A stretch of 64,000 bases of DNA from the NCBI RefSeq assembly GCF_002847015.1, contig NZ_CP025085.1, positions 3,410,001-3,474,000 of the forward strand, read 5' to 3'. The DNA is from Prodigiosinella confusarubida. GTDB taxonomy: Bacteria > Pseudomonadota > Gammaproteobacteria > Enterobacterales > Enterobacteriaceae. Shown here one piece after another: positions 17,517-31,518 of the stretch (the first letter of the stretch is position 1; every line of letters starts with the position of its first letter). A model generated the notes under the pieces. It was not told the origin of the DNA and ran no database searches. It saw only the letters and a program-made list of their open reading frames with translations. The position numbers and the translations under genes were made by a program.

Positions 17517-18170
17517 TTACGCTTTCTTAGGCAGTAATACATACGCGATAATGGGTTCTATCTTTTGCGGTGCCTGTAACCAGCCATTGAATACGTTACC
17601 AATCCCTTTCTTTTTATAGGTCGCATCGCAACTTGCCGAGGTCCCCGTTATCCCCAGACCGTATGTACCGCCACCTTCCGCTTTAATCTGACAGTGGTGT
17701 TTGGTCGTGAAGTCATCGTATAACCAACCAGGCTCAATGGTACTAAACAGAATCATTACACCAGGATCTTTAATCGTCAGATAGCTCGCGGAATAATCAT
17801 ATTCCGGCGCAATACCGCAGAAACTTGCCTGGGAAACACAGGGTATTATTTTATATCTATTGGTATCAAATTGTTTATATTCGGCGATTCCCATGCCTCG
17901 ATACCAATACATTGAATGTGCGGCATCGATATTACTTTTCGCCGCTTTAGGATTAGTCAGAATAATTTTATTTGCTGTATCGGTTGTAAGCTGTAATGTT
18001 CCATTTTTATACATGGTCATGACACGGGTATTGTCCAGACCATTACTTGCAATCACGCCCACTATCGCAGGATCGGGTGCCGCCTGCGCACTACACGCCA
18101 AAGATGCGTAGAGTGTCATCGCGCTGAAAAGGCTTATTATGCCTCCCAGTATTTTTTCTCGTCTCAACAT
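17517..18170 (-). CDS. Secreted protein of unknown function
   Basis: I do not recognise this 217-residue protein. It has a clear Sec signal peptide: basic MLRREK, a hydrophobic core to about residue 22, and an AQA-A cleavage site near residue 30. The mature part has four cysteines (111, 118, 160, 181), which could form two disulfides, and is rich in Tyr, Gly and Thr, so it is probably periplasmic or released. YWYRGMGIAEYKQFD and DPGVMILFSTIEPGWLYDDF are the most distinctive stretches. The coding region is clearly more AT-rich than its neighbours and no operon partner is present, which hints at horizontal gain. It may be a toxin, effector or cell-surface factor, but no motif proves this. Confidence 0.72.
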   Translation of the reverse strand: MLRREKILGGIISLFSAMTLYASLACSAQAAPDPAIVGVIASNGLDNTRVMTMYKNGTLQLTTDTANKIILTNPKAAKSNIDAAHSMYWYRGMGIAEYKQFDTNRYKIIPCVSQASFCGIAPEYDYSASYLTIKDPGVMILFSTIEPGWLYDDFTTKHHCQIKAEGGGTYGLGITGTSASCDATYKKKGIGNVFNGWLQAPQKIEPIIAYVLLPKKA

Positions 18171-18443
18171 AAATTATTCCTTATCAGAAAGTAAATATGC
18201 TTAATATCAATAAAACCTGATAAAGCACAGCTCATTTATTCTGCTGATTCCGATAATAAAAATAGACCACGACACTTTACAGCGCAAAAAATAAATACGC
18301 TGAGTGGTTCATATTGCTGAAGAGAGATTCAATTAAATATTATTCAATCTGGATTATTATGGTTGATATTATTTATATAAAATAGATTTCATACTGAAGC
18401 AAAGCAGCGAGAAAATGAACCCGGAAGTGAAAATGATTCAACT
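18171..18443. other. AT-rich gap upstream of the secreted protein gene
   Basis: No reading frame of note is visible. The stretch is AT-rich and presumably holds the promoter of the secreted-protein gene on the minus strand. Confidence 0.5.
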
Positions 18444-18481
18444 AAAAAAGCCCCGAAAAGCCAAAACGCCTATCCGGGCCT
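18444..18481 (-). terminator. Rho-independent terminator of yeeZ
   Basis: On the minus strand AGGCCCGG pairs with TCGGGGCT (one mismatch) across a loop of about 17 bases, followed by six T (18449-18444). It lies about 48 bases after the yeeZ stop. Confidence 0.7.
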
Positions 18482-18528
18482 GAAATTAAAGGGGAAAGGT
18501 CATCCCGCCAGATCTTCCGTGGAACGCC

Positions 18529-19353
18529 TTACCCCATCGGCATGGTCATCGGATCCGGGTGTTGATATTCAAACCCCAGCTCGCTACAGATTTTATGCCC
18601 ATCCACCAGCCGCGCCAGTGCCGGATCACCCGGCAGAAATTGCGGCGGGTCCAGGTGCATGTTACGCGCCTGCGCCGGATAAAAATCCTGCCTGGCTGGA
18701 TGTTCCGGTGCACAAAGGTTGTAAAGATGACCCCCCTGTGGCAGTTGTAATAACAACAGGATCGCCGCTATCACATCTTCCTGATGGACCAGATTGACGC
18801 CGTGCGACCCATTCGGCAGATTACGCCGCCCAGCCAGAAAACGCCCTGGATGGCGATCCGCTCCCACCAATCCCGCCAGACGCAGAATATCTACCGACGT
18901 ATTGGGCAACGCGTGCAACCACTGCTCCAGTTCTACCAGCGCTTTCCCGGTCATGGTCTCTGGCTGTAGTGGACTGTTTTCTTTTACCCGGCCATAGGTT
19001 CGACCATAAACCGATGTCGAACTGGTAAACAGAATACGCGGCACGCCATAGGCCAGCGCGCTATCGACCAATTGCTGCACCGCCTGCATGTAGCTCTCTC
19101 CATTCTGTGCGGTACGGCTGGGCGGCAAGGTGATAATCAATGCGTCAGTCTGTAACAACACCGCTAAATCTCCAGCGCCACACTCCAGTTCCGGCGTCAG
19201 TTGCAAACGATAGCAGTCAATACCGCTCAGCTGTGCCGCGGCCACACCATCATCCGTCGTTTTACTCCCGACAACGTGATACCCGCGACCAAGCAGCGCC
19301 AATGCCAGCGGCATTCCCAGCCAGCCAAGCCCAATAATCGATACTTTTTTCAT
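18529..19353 (-). CDS. yeeZ: YeeZ-like NAD(P)-binding epimerase/reductase family protein
   Basis: A 274-residue Rossmann-fold protein of the extended SDR type. The nucleotide-binding loop is GLGWLGMPLALALLGRGY near the N-terminus, TSSTSVYGRTYG carries the catalytic Ser/Tyr region, and VNLVHQEDVIAAILLLLQ is typical of sugar-epimerase-like proteins. The substrate is unknown in E. coli as well. It sits immediately upstream of, and divergent from, the his operon, the same place as in E. coli. It is a single gene with its own terminator. Confidence 0.9.
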   Translation of the reverse strand: MKKVSIIGLGWLGMPLALALLGRGYHVVGSKTTDDGVAAAQLSGIDCYRLQLTPELECGAGDLAVLLQTDALIITLPPSRTAQNGESYMQAVQQLVDSALAYGVPRILFTSSTSVYGRTYGRVKENSPLQPETMTGKALVELEQWLHALPNTSVDILRLAGLVGADRHPGRFLAGRRNLPNGSHGVNLVHQEDVIAAILLLLQLPQGGHLYNLCAPEHPARQDFYPAQARNMHLDPPQFLPGDPALARLVDGHKICSELGFEYQHPDPMTMPMG

Positions 19354-19522
19354 CGTTCCTCTCCTGACCTACACCGACGCTTCACACCCACTATCCACGC
19401 CCTTTCAGTTATAGCAATATCAATTGACTACATCAGGTAAAAAAGTGTTGCATCACCACCGCAACATGGTTTAGGTTAGCTGACAAGCGACACAAACACT
19501 ATCGCCAGAAAAGAGAAAATTC

Positions 19523-19570
19523 ATGTTACGTATTCTGATTAACCACCATCATCACCATCATCCTGACTAG
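19523..19570 (+). CDS. hisL: his operon leader peptide
   Basis: A 15-residue peptide, MLRILINHHHHHHPD, with six consecutive histidine codons (CAC and CAT mixed) ending at TAG. Slow translation of these codons when charged histidyl-tRNA is scarce lets the downstream antiterminator form. E. coli and Salmonella have seven in a row. It is too short for routine gene callers. TTGACT at 19424-19429 and TTGCAT/TAGGTT further down are possible promoter boxes, but neither is strong. Confidence 0.95.
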   Translation: MLRILINHHHHHHPD

Positions 19571-19588
19571 TCTTTCAGGCGATTGGTG

Positions 19589-19664
19589 CTGGAAGACACG
19601 CGGATCTTCCAGTGGTGCAGAACGTAAAGAGAGCCCTCGGAAGATCACTTCCGAGGGTTTTTTT
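19589..19664 (+). terminator. his attenuator
   Basis: A first stem pairs CTGGAAGA (19589-19596) with TCTTCCAG (19605-19612). The terminator stem CCCTCGGAAG (19634-19643), loop ATCA, CTTCCGAGGG (19648-19657) is a perfect 10-bp stem followed by seven T (19658-19664). Part of the first stem's right arm can pair with the terminator's left arm to form the antiterminator. The structure governs transcription into hisG, which begins 68 bases later. Confidence 0.93.
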
Positions 19665-19731
19665 ATGGCCCGAACTTTTTAGAAGTCTATTTGAAAATAG
19701 ACATTATCAGACAGGTTAAATTGAGGTTCAC

Positions 19732-20631
19732 ATGCTGGATAAAACACGTTTGCGCATTGCTATGCAGAAATCAGGTCGCCTGAGCGACGATTCCCGAGAA
19801 CTGCTGGCCCGTTGCGGGATTAAAATCAATTTGCAACAACAACGACTTATCGCCTTTGCGGAAAATATGCCGATTGATATTCTGCGCGTGCGTGATGACG
19901 ATATACCCGGTCTGGTGATGGATGGTGTTGTGGATTTAGGCATCATCGGGGAAAACGTGCTGGAAGAAGAGTTGCTTAACCGACGCGCCCAGGGTGAAGA
20001 TCCGCGCTATTTTACCCTGCGACGTCTTGATTTCGGCGGCTGCCGTCTGTCACTGGCCATGCCGCTGGATGAAACTTATTCCGGCCCGCAATGCTTGCAA
20101 AACAAACGTATCGCTACCTCCTATCCGCACTTGCTTAAAAAATACCTCGATGAACAAGGTATTGATTTCAAATCATGCCTGCTGAATGGCTCAGTGGAAG
20201 TGGCGCCGCGCGCCGGGTTGGCCGATGCCATCTGCGATCTGGTTTCCACCGGCGCCACACTGGAAGCCAATGGCCTGCGCGAAGTAGAAGTGATCTACCG
20301 CTCTAAAGCGGCGCTCATTCAGCGTGATGGCGAGATGCCCGCCGACAAGCAGCAACTCATCGATAGACTGCTGACTCGCATGCAGGGCGTGATTCAGGCG
20401 CGTGAATCCAAATACATCATGCTGCACGCGCCCAGCGATCGGCTGGAAGATATCGTGGCCCTGTTGCCAGGCGCCGAACGGCCGACCATCCTGCCACTGG
20501 CGGGCGACAAGAACCGCGTCGCCATGCATATGGTGAGCAGCGAAACCCTGTTCTGGGAAACCATGGAAAACCTGAAAATGCTCGGTGCCAGCTCCATTCT
20601 GGTGCTGCCAATTGAGAAGATGATGGAGTAA
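19732..20631 (+). CDS. hisG: ATP phosphoribosyltransferase
   Basis: The 299-residue long-form HisG joins ATP and PRPP in the first and controlled step of histidine synthesis. [16 protein letters not shown] opens the PRPP-binding fold, and [27 protein letters not shown] and [14 protein letters not shown] follow the family. The C-terminal domain (about 225-299) is the PII-like histidine-binding regulatory domain. It is the first gene after the attenuator, with six bases before hisD. Confidence 0.97.
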   Translation: MLDKTRLRIAMQKSGRLSDDSRELLARCGIKINLQQQRLIAFAENMPIDILRVRDDDIPGLVMDGVVDLGIIGENVLEEELLNRRAQGEDPRYFTLRRLDFGGCRLSLAMPLDETYSGPQCLQNKRIATSYPHLLKKYLDEQGIDFKSCLLNGSVEVAPRAGLADAICDLVSTGATLEANGLREVEVIYRSKAALIQRDGEMPADKQQLIDRLLTRMQGVIQARESKYIMLHAPSDRLEDIVALLPGAERPTILPLAGDKNRVAMHMVSSETLFWETMENLKMLGASSILVLPIEKMME

Positions 20632-20636
20632 CCGCG

Positions 20637-23014
<2,378 letters not shown>

Positions 23015-23029
23015 TCTTGAGGAACCATT

Positions 23030-24097
23030 GTGGGAGTAAACTATCTTTTTATCGACCGAGACGGCACCCTAATCGCTGAACCTCCCGAGGATTTTCAGGT
23101 CGATCGGCTGGATAAGCTGGCCCTGGAACCAGATGTGATTCCGTCGCTGCTGTCATTACAGAAAGCAGGCTTTAAATTGGTGATGATCACCAATCAGGAT
23201 GGACTGGGCAGCGACAGTTTTCCGCAGGACGCCTTTGATGCGCCACATAACCTGATGATGCAGATTTTCACCTCACAGGGTATCCGCTTTGAAGGGGTAT
23301 TGATCTGTCCGCATCTGCCAGCGGATAACTGTGACTGTCGCAAACCAAAAACTGCGCTGGTGGATGCCTTCCTGAAAGACAATGCGATGGATAGCGCCAA
23401 CAGCTACGTGATTGGCGACCGGGAAACCGACATGCAGCTGGCACAGAATATGGGCATTTCCGGTCTGCGCTATCAGCCCGACGGGCTGAACTGGCAAGCG
23501 ATCACTACCCAACTTACCCGCCGTGACCGTCACGCCCATGTTAATCGAGTAACACGCGAAACCGCCATTGACGTTAACGTTTGGCTGGATCGGGAAGGCG
23601 GCAGCAAAATCAATACCGGTATTGGTTTCTTCGACCACATGCTGGACCAGATCGCCACTCACGGCGGTTTCCGTATGCAAATTGAAGTAAAAGGCGATCT
23701 TTACATCGACGATCACCATACCGTGGAAGATACGGCACTGGCGCTGGGCGAAGCGTTAAATAAAGCGCTGGGTAACAAGCGCGGCATTGGTCGATTCGGT
23801 TTCGTGCTGCCGATGGATGAGTGTCTGGCCCGTTGCGCACTGGATATCTCCGGCCGTCCACACCTGGAATACAAAGCGGAATTCAACTACCAGCGTGTCG
23901 GCGACCTGAGTACGGAAATGGTGGAACACTTCTTCCGTTCACTGTCTTACGCCATGGCCTGCACCCTGCACCTTAGAACCAAAGGCCGCAACGACCATCA
24001 CCGTGTCGAAAGCCTGTTTAAAGTGTTTGGCCGCGCATTGCGTCAGGCAATCCGCGTTGAGGGCGATACACTGCCCAGTTCCAAAGGGGTATTGTGA
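23030..24097 (+). CDS. hisB: Bifunctional histidinol-phosphatase / imidazoleglycerol-phosphate dehydratase
   Basis: A 355-residue fusion protein typical of gamma-proteobacteria. Residues 1-165 are a HAD phosphatase (FIDRDGTLI with the nucleophile Asp, and [14 protein letters not shown] with zinc cysteines). Residues 166-355 are the dehydratase ([27 protein letters not shown] and [15 protein letters not shown]). GTG at 23030 is the start, with GAGGAACC upstream. It overlaps hisH by one base at TGATG. Confidence 0.97.
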   Translation: MGVNYLFIDRDGTLIAEPPEDFQVDRLDKLALEPDVIPSLLSLQKAGFKLVMITNQDGLGSDSFPQDAFDAPHNLMMQIFTSQGIRFEGVLICPHLPADNCDCRKPKTALVDAFLKDNAMDSANSYVIGDRETDMQLAQNMGISGLRYQPDGLNWQAITTQLTRRDRHAHVNRVTRETAIDVNVWLDREGGSKINTGIGFFDHMLDQIATHGGFRMQIEVKGDLYIDDHHTVEDTALALGEALNKALGNKRGIGRFGFVLPMDECLARCALDISGRPHLEYKAEFNYQRVGDLSTEMVEHFFRSLSYAMACTLHLRTKGRNDHHRVESLFKVFGRALRQAIRVEGDTLPSSKGVL

Positions 24098-24687
24098 TGA
24101 GCGTAGTGATTCTTGATACCGGTTGTGCCAACCTCTCATCCGTTATGTACGCCGTGAAACGGCTGGGTTATGAGCCACAGATCAGCCGCGAGCCGGATGT
24201 GGTACTGCGTGCGGACAAGCTGTTCCTGCCGGGCGTCGGCACGGCACAGGCGGCAATGGATCAACTGGCGGAACGTCATCTGATCGATCTGATCACAGCC
24301 TGTACCCAACCGGTACTGGGGATTTGCCTCGGTATGCAGTTATTGGGTTCCCGCAGCGATGAAAGTGGCGGCATACCAATGCTGGGTATTGTTGATACCC
24401 CAGTGAAACAGATGGAAGATCGGGGACTGCCATTACCGCATATGGGTTGGAACCAAGTGGCAGCCCAGCGGGGACATCGCCTATTCCGTGACATCCCCGA
24501 TAACGCCTATTTCTATTTTGTACACAGTTATGCCATGCCGGTGTGCGCCAACACGATCGCGCAGGCACAGTACGGCGACGCCTTTACCGCTGCCGTACAG
24601 CGCGATAACTTCTACGGCGTACAGTTCCATCCAGAGCGATCCGGTGCCGCCGGGGCGCAGCTACTGAAAAACTTTCTGGAGATGTAA
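24097..24687 (+). CDS. hisH: Imidazole glycerol phosphate synthase subunit HisH
   Basis: The 196-residue class I glutaminase supplies ammonia to HisF. The catalytic cysteine is in [11 protein letters not shown], and the His-Glu pair is in [10 protein letters not shown] take the ATG at 24097 ([15 protein letters not shown]), overlapping the hisB stop by one base; a GTG three bases earlier is possible. The glutaminase half depends on complex formation with HisF. Confidence 0.96.
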   Translation: MSVVILDTGCANLSSVMYAVKRLGYEPQISREPDVVLRADKLFLPGVGTAQAAMDQLAERHLIDLITACTQPVLGICLGMQLLGSRSDESGGIPMLGIVDTPVKQMEDRGLPLPHMGWNQVAAQRGHRLFRDIPDNAYFYFVHSYAMPVCANTIAQAQYGDAFTAAVQRDNFYGVQFHPERSGAAGAQLLKNFLEM

Positions 24688-26182
<1,495 letters not shown>

Positions 26183-26189
<7 letters not shown>

Positions 26190-26797
26190 GCGAACAACAA
26201 CGAAGCCAGCTAGACTGGCAAAAAACTGACGGCATGTTGCCCGCCATTGTACAGCATGCCATTTCTGGTGAAGTGCTGATGCTGGGTTACATGAATCAAG
26301 AAGCCCTGCACGTTACCGAAGAAAGCGGCAAAGTGACCTTTTTCTCTCGCACTAAACAGCGCTTGTGGACCAAAGGCGAATCCTCCGGGCACTTTCTGCA
26401 CGTGGTATCCATCACGCCAGACTGTGATAATGACACACTGTTGGTGCTGGCTAACCCGATCGGTCCCACCTGTCACTTGGGCAACACGAGCTGTTTCTCC
26501 CCGGCATCCAGCGAATGGCAGTTTCTGTATCAGCTGGAACAACTGCTCGCTGAACGGAAAAATGCCGATCCGGCCAGTTCCTACACCGCGCGACTGTACG
26601 CCAGCGGTACCAAGCGTATCGCGCAGAAAGTGGGGGAAGAAGGACTGGAAACCGCACTGGCGGCCACCGTTCATGACCGTGAGGAGCTGACCAACGAAGC
26701 TGCTGATTTGATGTACCATCTGCTGGTTCTATTACAGGATCAGGATCTGAATCTGGCCACTATCATCAATCGCCTGAAAGAACGACACACGAAATAG
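26183..26797 (+). CDS. hisI: Bifunctional PR-AMP cyclohydrolase / PR-ATP pyrophosphatase
   Basis: A 204-residue fusion. Residues 1-115 are the cyclohydrolase ([37 protein letters not shown] and the CDNDTLLVL metal site). The rest is the pyrophosphohydrolase ([20 protein letters not shown], with the acidic helix ending [10 protein letters not shown]). Its start GTG lies inside the end of hisF. It is the last gene of the operon. Confidence 0.97.
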
Positions 26798-26831
26798 CCC
26801 GGTCATTCCGCCCATTTGATCCCATCGAGAA

Positions 26832-26923
26832 TGGCAGCAGGGGCAACCCGCTGCCACAGCTTAATCTGATAGATTGGGATTGCGATTGGGATAAAAAAAT
26901 GGCACTCCTAAGAGTGCCATTTT
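26832..26923. terminator. his operon hairpin and bidirectional his/ihfB terminator
   Basis: TGGCAGC (26832-26838) pairs with GCTGCCA (26850-26856) and has no T-run. Further on, ATGGCACTC, loop CTAA and GAGTGCCAT (26899-26920) are flanked by A-runs on the left and TTT on the right, so the stem can serve transcripts from both sides. The second should end the ihfB transcript on the minus strand and catch read-through from hisI. Confidence 0.8.
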
Positions 26924-26954
26924 AGCGAAATTGCAGGTAATTTACCGTTATTGA

Positions 26955-27239
26955 TTAACCGTAGATATTGGCGCGATCACGTAATTCTTTGCCCGGTTTA
27001 AAGTGCGGAACATATTTACCTTCCAGTTCCACCTTATCTCCAGTTTTCGGATTACGACCAACACGCGGTGCACGGTAGTGAAGCGAAAAACTGCCGAACC
27101 CTCGGATCTCAATACGATCACCTTCAGCCAGCGTTGTGGCCATTTGTTCGAGTATCTCTTTCACTGCATCCTCAACCACTTTGGCCGGGATATGAGATTG
27201 CTGTCCAGCAAGTCTTTCAATAAGTTCAGACTTGGTCAT
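26955..27239 (-). CDS. ihfB: Integration host factor subunit beta
   Basis: The 94-residue HU/IHF-family protein forms a heterodimer with IhfA and bends DNA sharply. [20 protein letters not shown] opens the helical domain, and the beta-arm [20 protein letters not shown] with the intercalating proline of the RVGRNPKTG motif is complete. The longer frame upstream to 27272 adds residues not found in the family. It follows rpsA, as in E. coli, and is probably co-transcribed with it as well as having its own promoter. Confidence 0.96.
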   Translation of the reverse strand: MTKSELIERLAGQQSHIPAKVVEDAVKEILEQMATTLAEGDRIEIRGFGSFSLHYRAPRVGRNPKTGDKVELEGKYVPHFKPGKELRDRANIYG

Positions 27240-27326
27240 GATTCCTCCAAGCATGTGGTTAATCACCACCACAATAACTTACTACCGTTTCAGGTTAAGC
27301 GGCAAGAGCCACTTAACCCACCGTGA

Positions 27327-29009
27327 TTACTCGCCTTTTGCTGCTTTGAACGCTTCAGCCATCGCGCTGGAGAAATTGCTTTCTTCCTGCTTGCTGCTGC
27401 TGCTATTCACAGAAGCGATAGCGTCTTTCTCGTCAGCTTCGTCTTTAGCACGAACAGACAGGCTAACAACGCGGTTTTTACGATCAACACCAGTATATTT
27501 CGCTTCAACGCTGTCACCAACGTTCAAAACCAGAGTGGCATCTTCAACGCGATCACGAGAAGCTTCAGAAGCACGCAGATAACCTTCAACGCCGTCAGCT
27601 AATTCAACTGTAGCACCTTTGGCGTCAACTGCAGTAACTTTCCCCGTAACAATTGCACCTTTCTTGTTTACAGACAGGTAGTTATTGAACGGATCTTCCG
27701 CCAGTTGTTTCACACCCAGGGAGATACGCTCACGTTCTGCGTCAACCTGTAGTACAACAGCTGCGATTTCGTCGCCTTTCTTGTATTCACGAACCGCTTC
27801 TTCACCTGCAACATTCCAGGAGATATCAGACAGGTGAACCAGACCATCAATACCGCCATCCAGACCAATGAAGATACCGAAGTCGGTAATAGACTTGATC
27901 TTGCCTTCTACACGGTCATTCTTGTTGTGAGTTTCAGCGAACAGCTGCCACGGGTTGGATTTACACTGTTTCAGGCCCAGGGAAATACGACGACGTTCTT
28001 CATCGATATCCAGAACCATAACTTCCACAACATCGCCCACGTTAACCACTTTGGACGGATGGATGTTTTTGTTAGTCCAATCCATTTCAGAAACGTGTAC
28101 CAGACCTTCAACGCCTTCTTCGATTTCCACGAAGCAGCCGTAATCAGTCAAATTGGTCACGCGACCGGTCAGGCGAGTGCTTTCCGGATAACGTTTGGCA
28201 ATAGCTACCCACGGATCTTCGCCCAGTTGTTTCAGGCCCAGAGACACACGAGTACGTTCGCGGTCGAACTTCAGCACCTTAACGGTGATTTCGTCGCCCA
28301 CATTGACGATTTCGCTCGGATGTTTAACACGTTTCCAAGCCATATCAGTAATATGCAGCAAGCCATCAACGCCACCCAAGTCAACGAATGCACCGTAGTC
28401 AGTGAGGTTCTTGACGATACCTTTGACTTCCATGCCTTCTTGCAGGTTTTCCAGCAGTTGATCGCGTTCAGCGCTGTTTTCAGATTCGATAACGGCACGA
28501 CGGGAAACAACAACGTTGTTGCGTTTTTGATCCAGCTTGATTACTTTGAACTCAAGCTCTTTGCCTTCCAGATGAAGCGTATCACGTACCGGACGTACAT
28601 CTACCAGAGAACCCGGCAGGAACGCGCGAATACCGTTCAGCTCGACAGTGAAACCACCTTTCACTTTACCGTTGATAATACCGGTAACCGTAGCTGCTTC
28701 TTCGTACGCTTTTTCCAGCACTACCCATGATTCGTGACGTTTCGCTTTCTCACGAGACAGCAGGGTTTCACCGAAACCATCTTCTACTGCGTCCAGAGCT
28801 ACATCTACTTCATCGCCAACCTGGATTTCCAACTCGCCTTGGGCGTTTTTGAATTGCTCTATCGGAATAGCAGATTCAGATTTCAGACCAGCATCAACCA
28901 GTACGATATCTTTATCAATAGCAACAACAACACCGCGCACGATGGAACCAGGACGGGTTTCAATTTCTTTCAGGGATTCTTCAAAGAGTTGAGCAAAAGA
29001 TTCTGTCAT
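27327..29009 (-). CDS. rpsA: 30S ribosomal protein S1
   Basis: About 560 residues from ATG at 29009 ([21 protein letters not shown]); E. coli S1 has 557. Six S1 (OB-fold) repeats are visible, each with a conserved phrase such as [40 protein letters not shown] and [18 protein letters not shown]. The first two bind the ribosome and the others hold mRNA during initiation. A long in-frame extension to 29045 is not part of the family. The acidic, Ser-rich C-terminus is normal. It sits between cmk and ihfB. Confidence 0.98.
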   Translation of the reverse strand: MTESFAQLFEESLKEIETRPGSIVRGVVVAIDKDIVLVDAGLKSESAIPIEQFKNAQGELEIQVGDEVDVALDAVEDGFGETLLSREKAKRHESWVVLEKAYEEAATVTGIINGKVKGGFTVELNGIRAFLPGSLVDVRPVRDTLHLEGKELEFKVIKLDQKRNNVVVSRRAVIESENSAERDQLLENLQEGMEVKGIVKNLTDYGAFVDLGGVDGLLHITDMAWKRVKHPSEIVNVGDEITVKVLKFDRERTRVSLGLKQLGEDPWVAIAKRYPESTRLTGRVTNLTDYGCFVEIEEGVEGLVHVSEMDWTNKNIHPSKVVNVGDVVEVMVLDIDEERRRISLGLKQCKSNPWQLFAETHNKNDRVEGKIKSITDFGIFIGLDGGIDGLVHLSDISWNVAGEEAVREYKKGDEIAAVVLQVDAERERISLGVKQLAEDPFNNYLSVNKKGAIVTGKVTAVDAKGATVELADGVEGYLRASEASRDRVEDATLVLNVGDSVEAKYTGVDRKNRVVSLSVRAKDEADEKDAIASVNSSSSKQEESNFSSAMAEAFKAAKGE

Positions 29010-29128
29010 GTTGATAATCTTAGGGTTTTTAAATTTAACGTCCATCTGGCATCCTGCTCAATGGGGTTGTTTAACATACCTCGCTGCAAATCCTTACTGT
29101 GAGGTTGATATTCATTGTTTTTCGTTGC

Positions 29129-29806
29129 TCAGACTAAAACCTGACGCACGTACGCCAGTGCCCGTTCAACGACTTCATCCAGTGCCATATCTGTTGAATC
29201 CAGCACCAAAGCATCTGGGGCTGGCACCAGCGGCGCAACAGAGCGAGTCCGGTCACGGTTATCCCGTTCCTTTATCTCGGACAAAAGACGTTCAAAGTTA
29301 ACACTAAAGCCACTTTCCTGCAACTGTAGCATGCGGCGTTGCGCACGTTCTTCCGCGCTGGCATCCAGAAATATTTTTACTGCCGCATCGGGAAACACCA
29401 CTGTTCCCATATCCCGACCATCAGCAACCAATCCTGGCGCTTCACGAAACGCCCGCTGGCGGCGCAACAACGCCTCTCGCACCCGAGGAAAGGCGGCCGT
29501 CTGAGATGCCGTGTTACCCACCGCTTCAGTTCTGATTTCATTACTGACATCTTCACCTTCAAGAATGATTCTCAACTGCCCATTCTCTGGGATAAACCGT
29601 ACATCCAGATGAGTTGCCAAGGGAACCAGGGCGTCTTCCGCAGTGATATCCACCTGATGATGCAGTGCTGCCAGCGCCAGTACCCGATAAATCGCACCGG
29701 AATCCAGCAGGTTCCACTGCAAAGCCTCTGCCAGCCCTTTGCATAAAGTACCTTTGCCCGCGCCACTCGGTCCGTCGACCGTAATCACTGGTGCAGTCGC
29801 CACCAT
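29129..29806 (-). CDS. cmk: Cytidylate kinase
   Basis: The 225-residue enzyme phosphorylates CMP and dCMP to the diphosphates. The P-loop is [39 protein letters not shown] and the [20 protein letters not shown] lid/base region with [20 protein letters not shown] are typical. It is 119 bases upstream of rpsA on the same strand, and E. coli's ycaL is absent between aroA and cmk. Confidence 0.97.
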   Translation of the reverse strand: MVATAPVITVDGPSGAGKGTLCKGLAEALQWNLLDSGAIYRVLALAALHHQVDITAEDALVPLATHLDVRFIPENGQLRIILEGEDVSNEIRTEAVGNTASQTAAFPRVREALLRRQRAFREAPGLVADGRDMGTVVFPDAAVKIFLDASAEERAQRRMLQLQESGFSVNFERLLSEIKERDNRDRTRSVAPLVPAPDALVLDSTDMALDEVVERALAYVRQVLV

Positions 29807-29944
29807 TTCATTCTCCTTCAGGGAAAAACGATCCCGTCATTGTGTAGACAATATGGTAGAGCATTATACGCATCTCTGGCGATAATCGTTAAATTAAAGA
29901 CTTATCCTCGCAATAAATAGGGCAAAATCCGAAGAGAGCGGAGG

Positions 29945-29982
29945 AAAAAACTATGTCCAGGGTATTCACCCACCCTAGACAT
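29945..29982 (-). terminator. Rho-independent terminator of aroA
   Basis: On the minus strand ATGTC-T-AGGGT pairs with ACCCT-G-GACAT across an 8-base loop, then a short AG and six T (29950-29945). It starts 7 bases after the aroA stop. Confidence 0.75.
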
Positions 29983-29988
29983 TTTGGA

Positions 29989-31278
29989 TTACACGTGTTG
30001 ACTCAGCCGTTCCAACTGGTCGAAATAGTCCGGGAAAGTCTTCGCCGTGCATTTCGGGTCCATAATTGTGACAGGCGTGTCAGATAACGCGACCAACGAA
30101 AAACACATTGCCATGCGATGATCATTGTAAGTAGCAATGTTTGCCGCCTGTAGCTGTTGTGGCGGCGTAATACGGATGTAATCCTCACCTTCTTCAACCT
30201 CGGCACCGACTTTGCGTAATTCTGTCGCCATCGCAGCTAATCGATCGGTCTCTTTTACGCGCCAGTTATAGATATTCCGCAGGGTGGTCGTTCCCCCTTG
30301 AGCAAATAACGCAGTAGTCGCAATCGTCATAGCCGCATCGGGAATATGATTCATATCCATGTCAATAGCATGAAGTTCACCACGTTGGCATTCGATATAA
30401 TCGTTACCCCAGCGGATTTTCGCGCCCATTTTTTCCAGTACATCAGCAAAACGGATATCACCTTGCACACTGTTACGACCCACGCCGGTTACGCGGACTG
30501 TCCCGCCCTTGATCGCGGCCGCGGCCAGAAAATAGGATGCTGAGGACGCATCACCTTCCACCAGATAATCACCCGGAGAACGATAATGTTGATTCCCGGT
30601 CACCATAAAGTGCTGGTAATTATCGTTATCCACCTCAATTCCGAAGGTTTTCATCATATGTAGCGTGATGTCGATATAAGGTTTGGATACCAGCTCACCT
30701 TTGATACTGATCCTGGTATCGTTTCCCGCCAGCGGCGCCATCATCAGAAGTGCTGTCAGAAACTGGCTGGAAACGCTGCCATCGACACTGATTTCTCCGC
30801 CCTGAAAACCGCCGTAAAGACGCAGAGGCGGATAGTTTTCCTGCTCCAGATAATCAATTCTTGCACCACCTTGACGTAACGCGTCCACCAAATGGCCGAT
30901 GGGGCGCTCTTTCATTCGTGGTTCACCTGTCAGCACAACGTCACCGGCAGTCAGGCACAGCGCGGCGGCCAGCGGACGCATTGCCGTACCGGCATTCCCC
31001 AGAAACAACGCTATCGGAGTTTCAACCGTGAACGCGGTTCCCAGCCCAACGATGTCACACCGAGTACGATCGTCTGAGAGTTGATAACTGACACCCATTG
31101 CTTGCAGGGCATTGAGCATGTGACGCACATCATCACTATCCAGCAGATTGGTCAGGTGGGTAGTGCCTTCAGCTAGCGCAGCCAGTAACAGTGCACGATT
31201 GGATACGCTTTTCGAACCGGGCAAATTGAGGGTGCCATTAACTAATTTAATAGGATGTAGAGTCAGGGATTCCTGCAT
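29989..31278 (-). CDS. aroA: 3-phosphoshikimate 1-carboxyvinyltransferase (EPSP synthase)
   Basis: The 429-residue class I EPSP synthase makes 5-enolpyruvylshikimate-3-phosphate for aromatic amino acids; it is the glyphosate target. [38 protein letters not shown] (with the class I Gly96-type residue), [20 protein letters not shown] and [15 protein letters not shown] are all typical. Start: [12 protein letters not shown] at 31278 matches relatives; the frame further up to 31401 is the serC-aroA gap. It is second in a serC-aroA operon. Confidence 0.97.
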   Translation of the reverse strand: MQESLTLHPIKLVNGTLNLPGSKSVSNRALLLAALAEGTTHLTNLLDSDDVRHMLNALQAMGVSYQLSDDRTRCDIVGLGTAFTVETPIALFLGNAGTAMRPLAAALCLTAGDVVLTGEPRMKERPIGHLVDALRQGGARIDYLEQENYPPLRLYGGFQGGEISVDGSVSSQFLTALLMMAPLAGNDTRISIKGELVSKPYIDITLHMMKTFGIEVDNDNYQHFMVTGNQHYRSPGDYLVEGDASSASYFLAAAAIKGGTVRVTGVGRNSVQGDIRFADVLEKMGAKIRWGNDYIECQRGELHAIDMDMNHIPDAAMTIATTALFAQGGTTTLRNIYNWRVKETDRLAAMATELRKVGAEVEEGEDYIRITPPQQLQAANIATYNDHRMAMCFSLVALSDTPVTIMDPKCTAKTFPDYFDQLERLSQHV

Positions 31279-31308
31279 GTGAAACACATTCTCCAAAAGC
31301 ATTGATAT

Positions 31309-31338
31309 AAAAACCCCGGCAACACAACCGGGGGTTTT
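31309..31338 (-). terminator. Terminator-like hairpin between serC and aroA
   Basis: On the minus strand AAAACCCCCGG and CCGGGGTTTTT flank an 8-base loop, with one extra C in one arm. The stem is strong and followed by five T, so part of the serC transcripts should end here. The aroA ATG is 31 bases beyond it. This would lower aroA expression relative to serC; a similar feature has, as I recall, been described in E. coli. Confidence 0.8.
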
Positions 31339-31518
31339 AAAATAACAGCGACGTTGTCGGTTCAGAATGAAGATAACCGCTCTGATGCTACACGGTGCCA
31401 TTTCCGCATAAGCGAGGATTTATCAACAACATATCCACATCAGATTGAAACCCTGCCTCAGCAGGGAGACGAAACCTTTATCAGCAATCTCGGAACATCG
31501 TCGCCTTGATGCGGGTTA

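Noticed and set aside
19551-19564. Short CAT/CAC repeat that could look like a microsatellite
   Set aside because: It is the histidine codon run of hisL with the expected attenuator behind it.
27834-28730. 298-codon plus-strand frame antisense to rpsA
   Set aside because: It mirrors the six S1 repeats and repeats with them, so it is a shadow of strong codon bias in a ribosomal protein gene.
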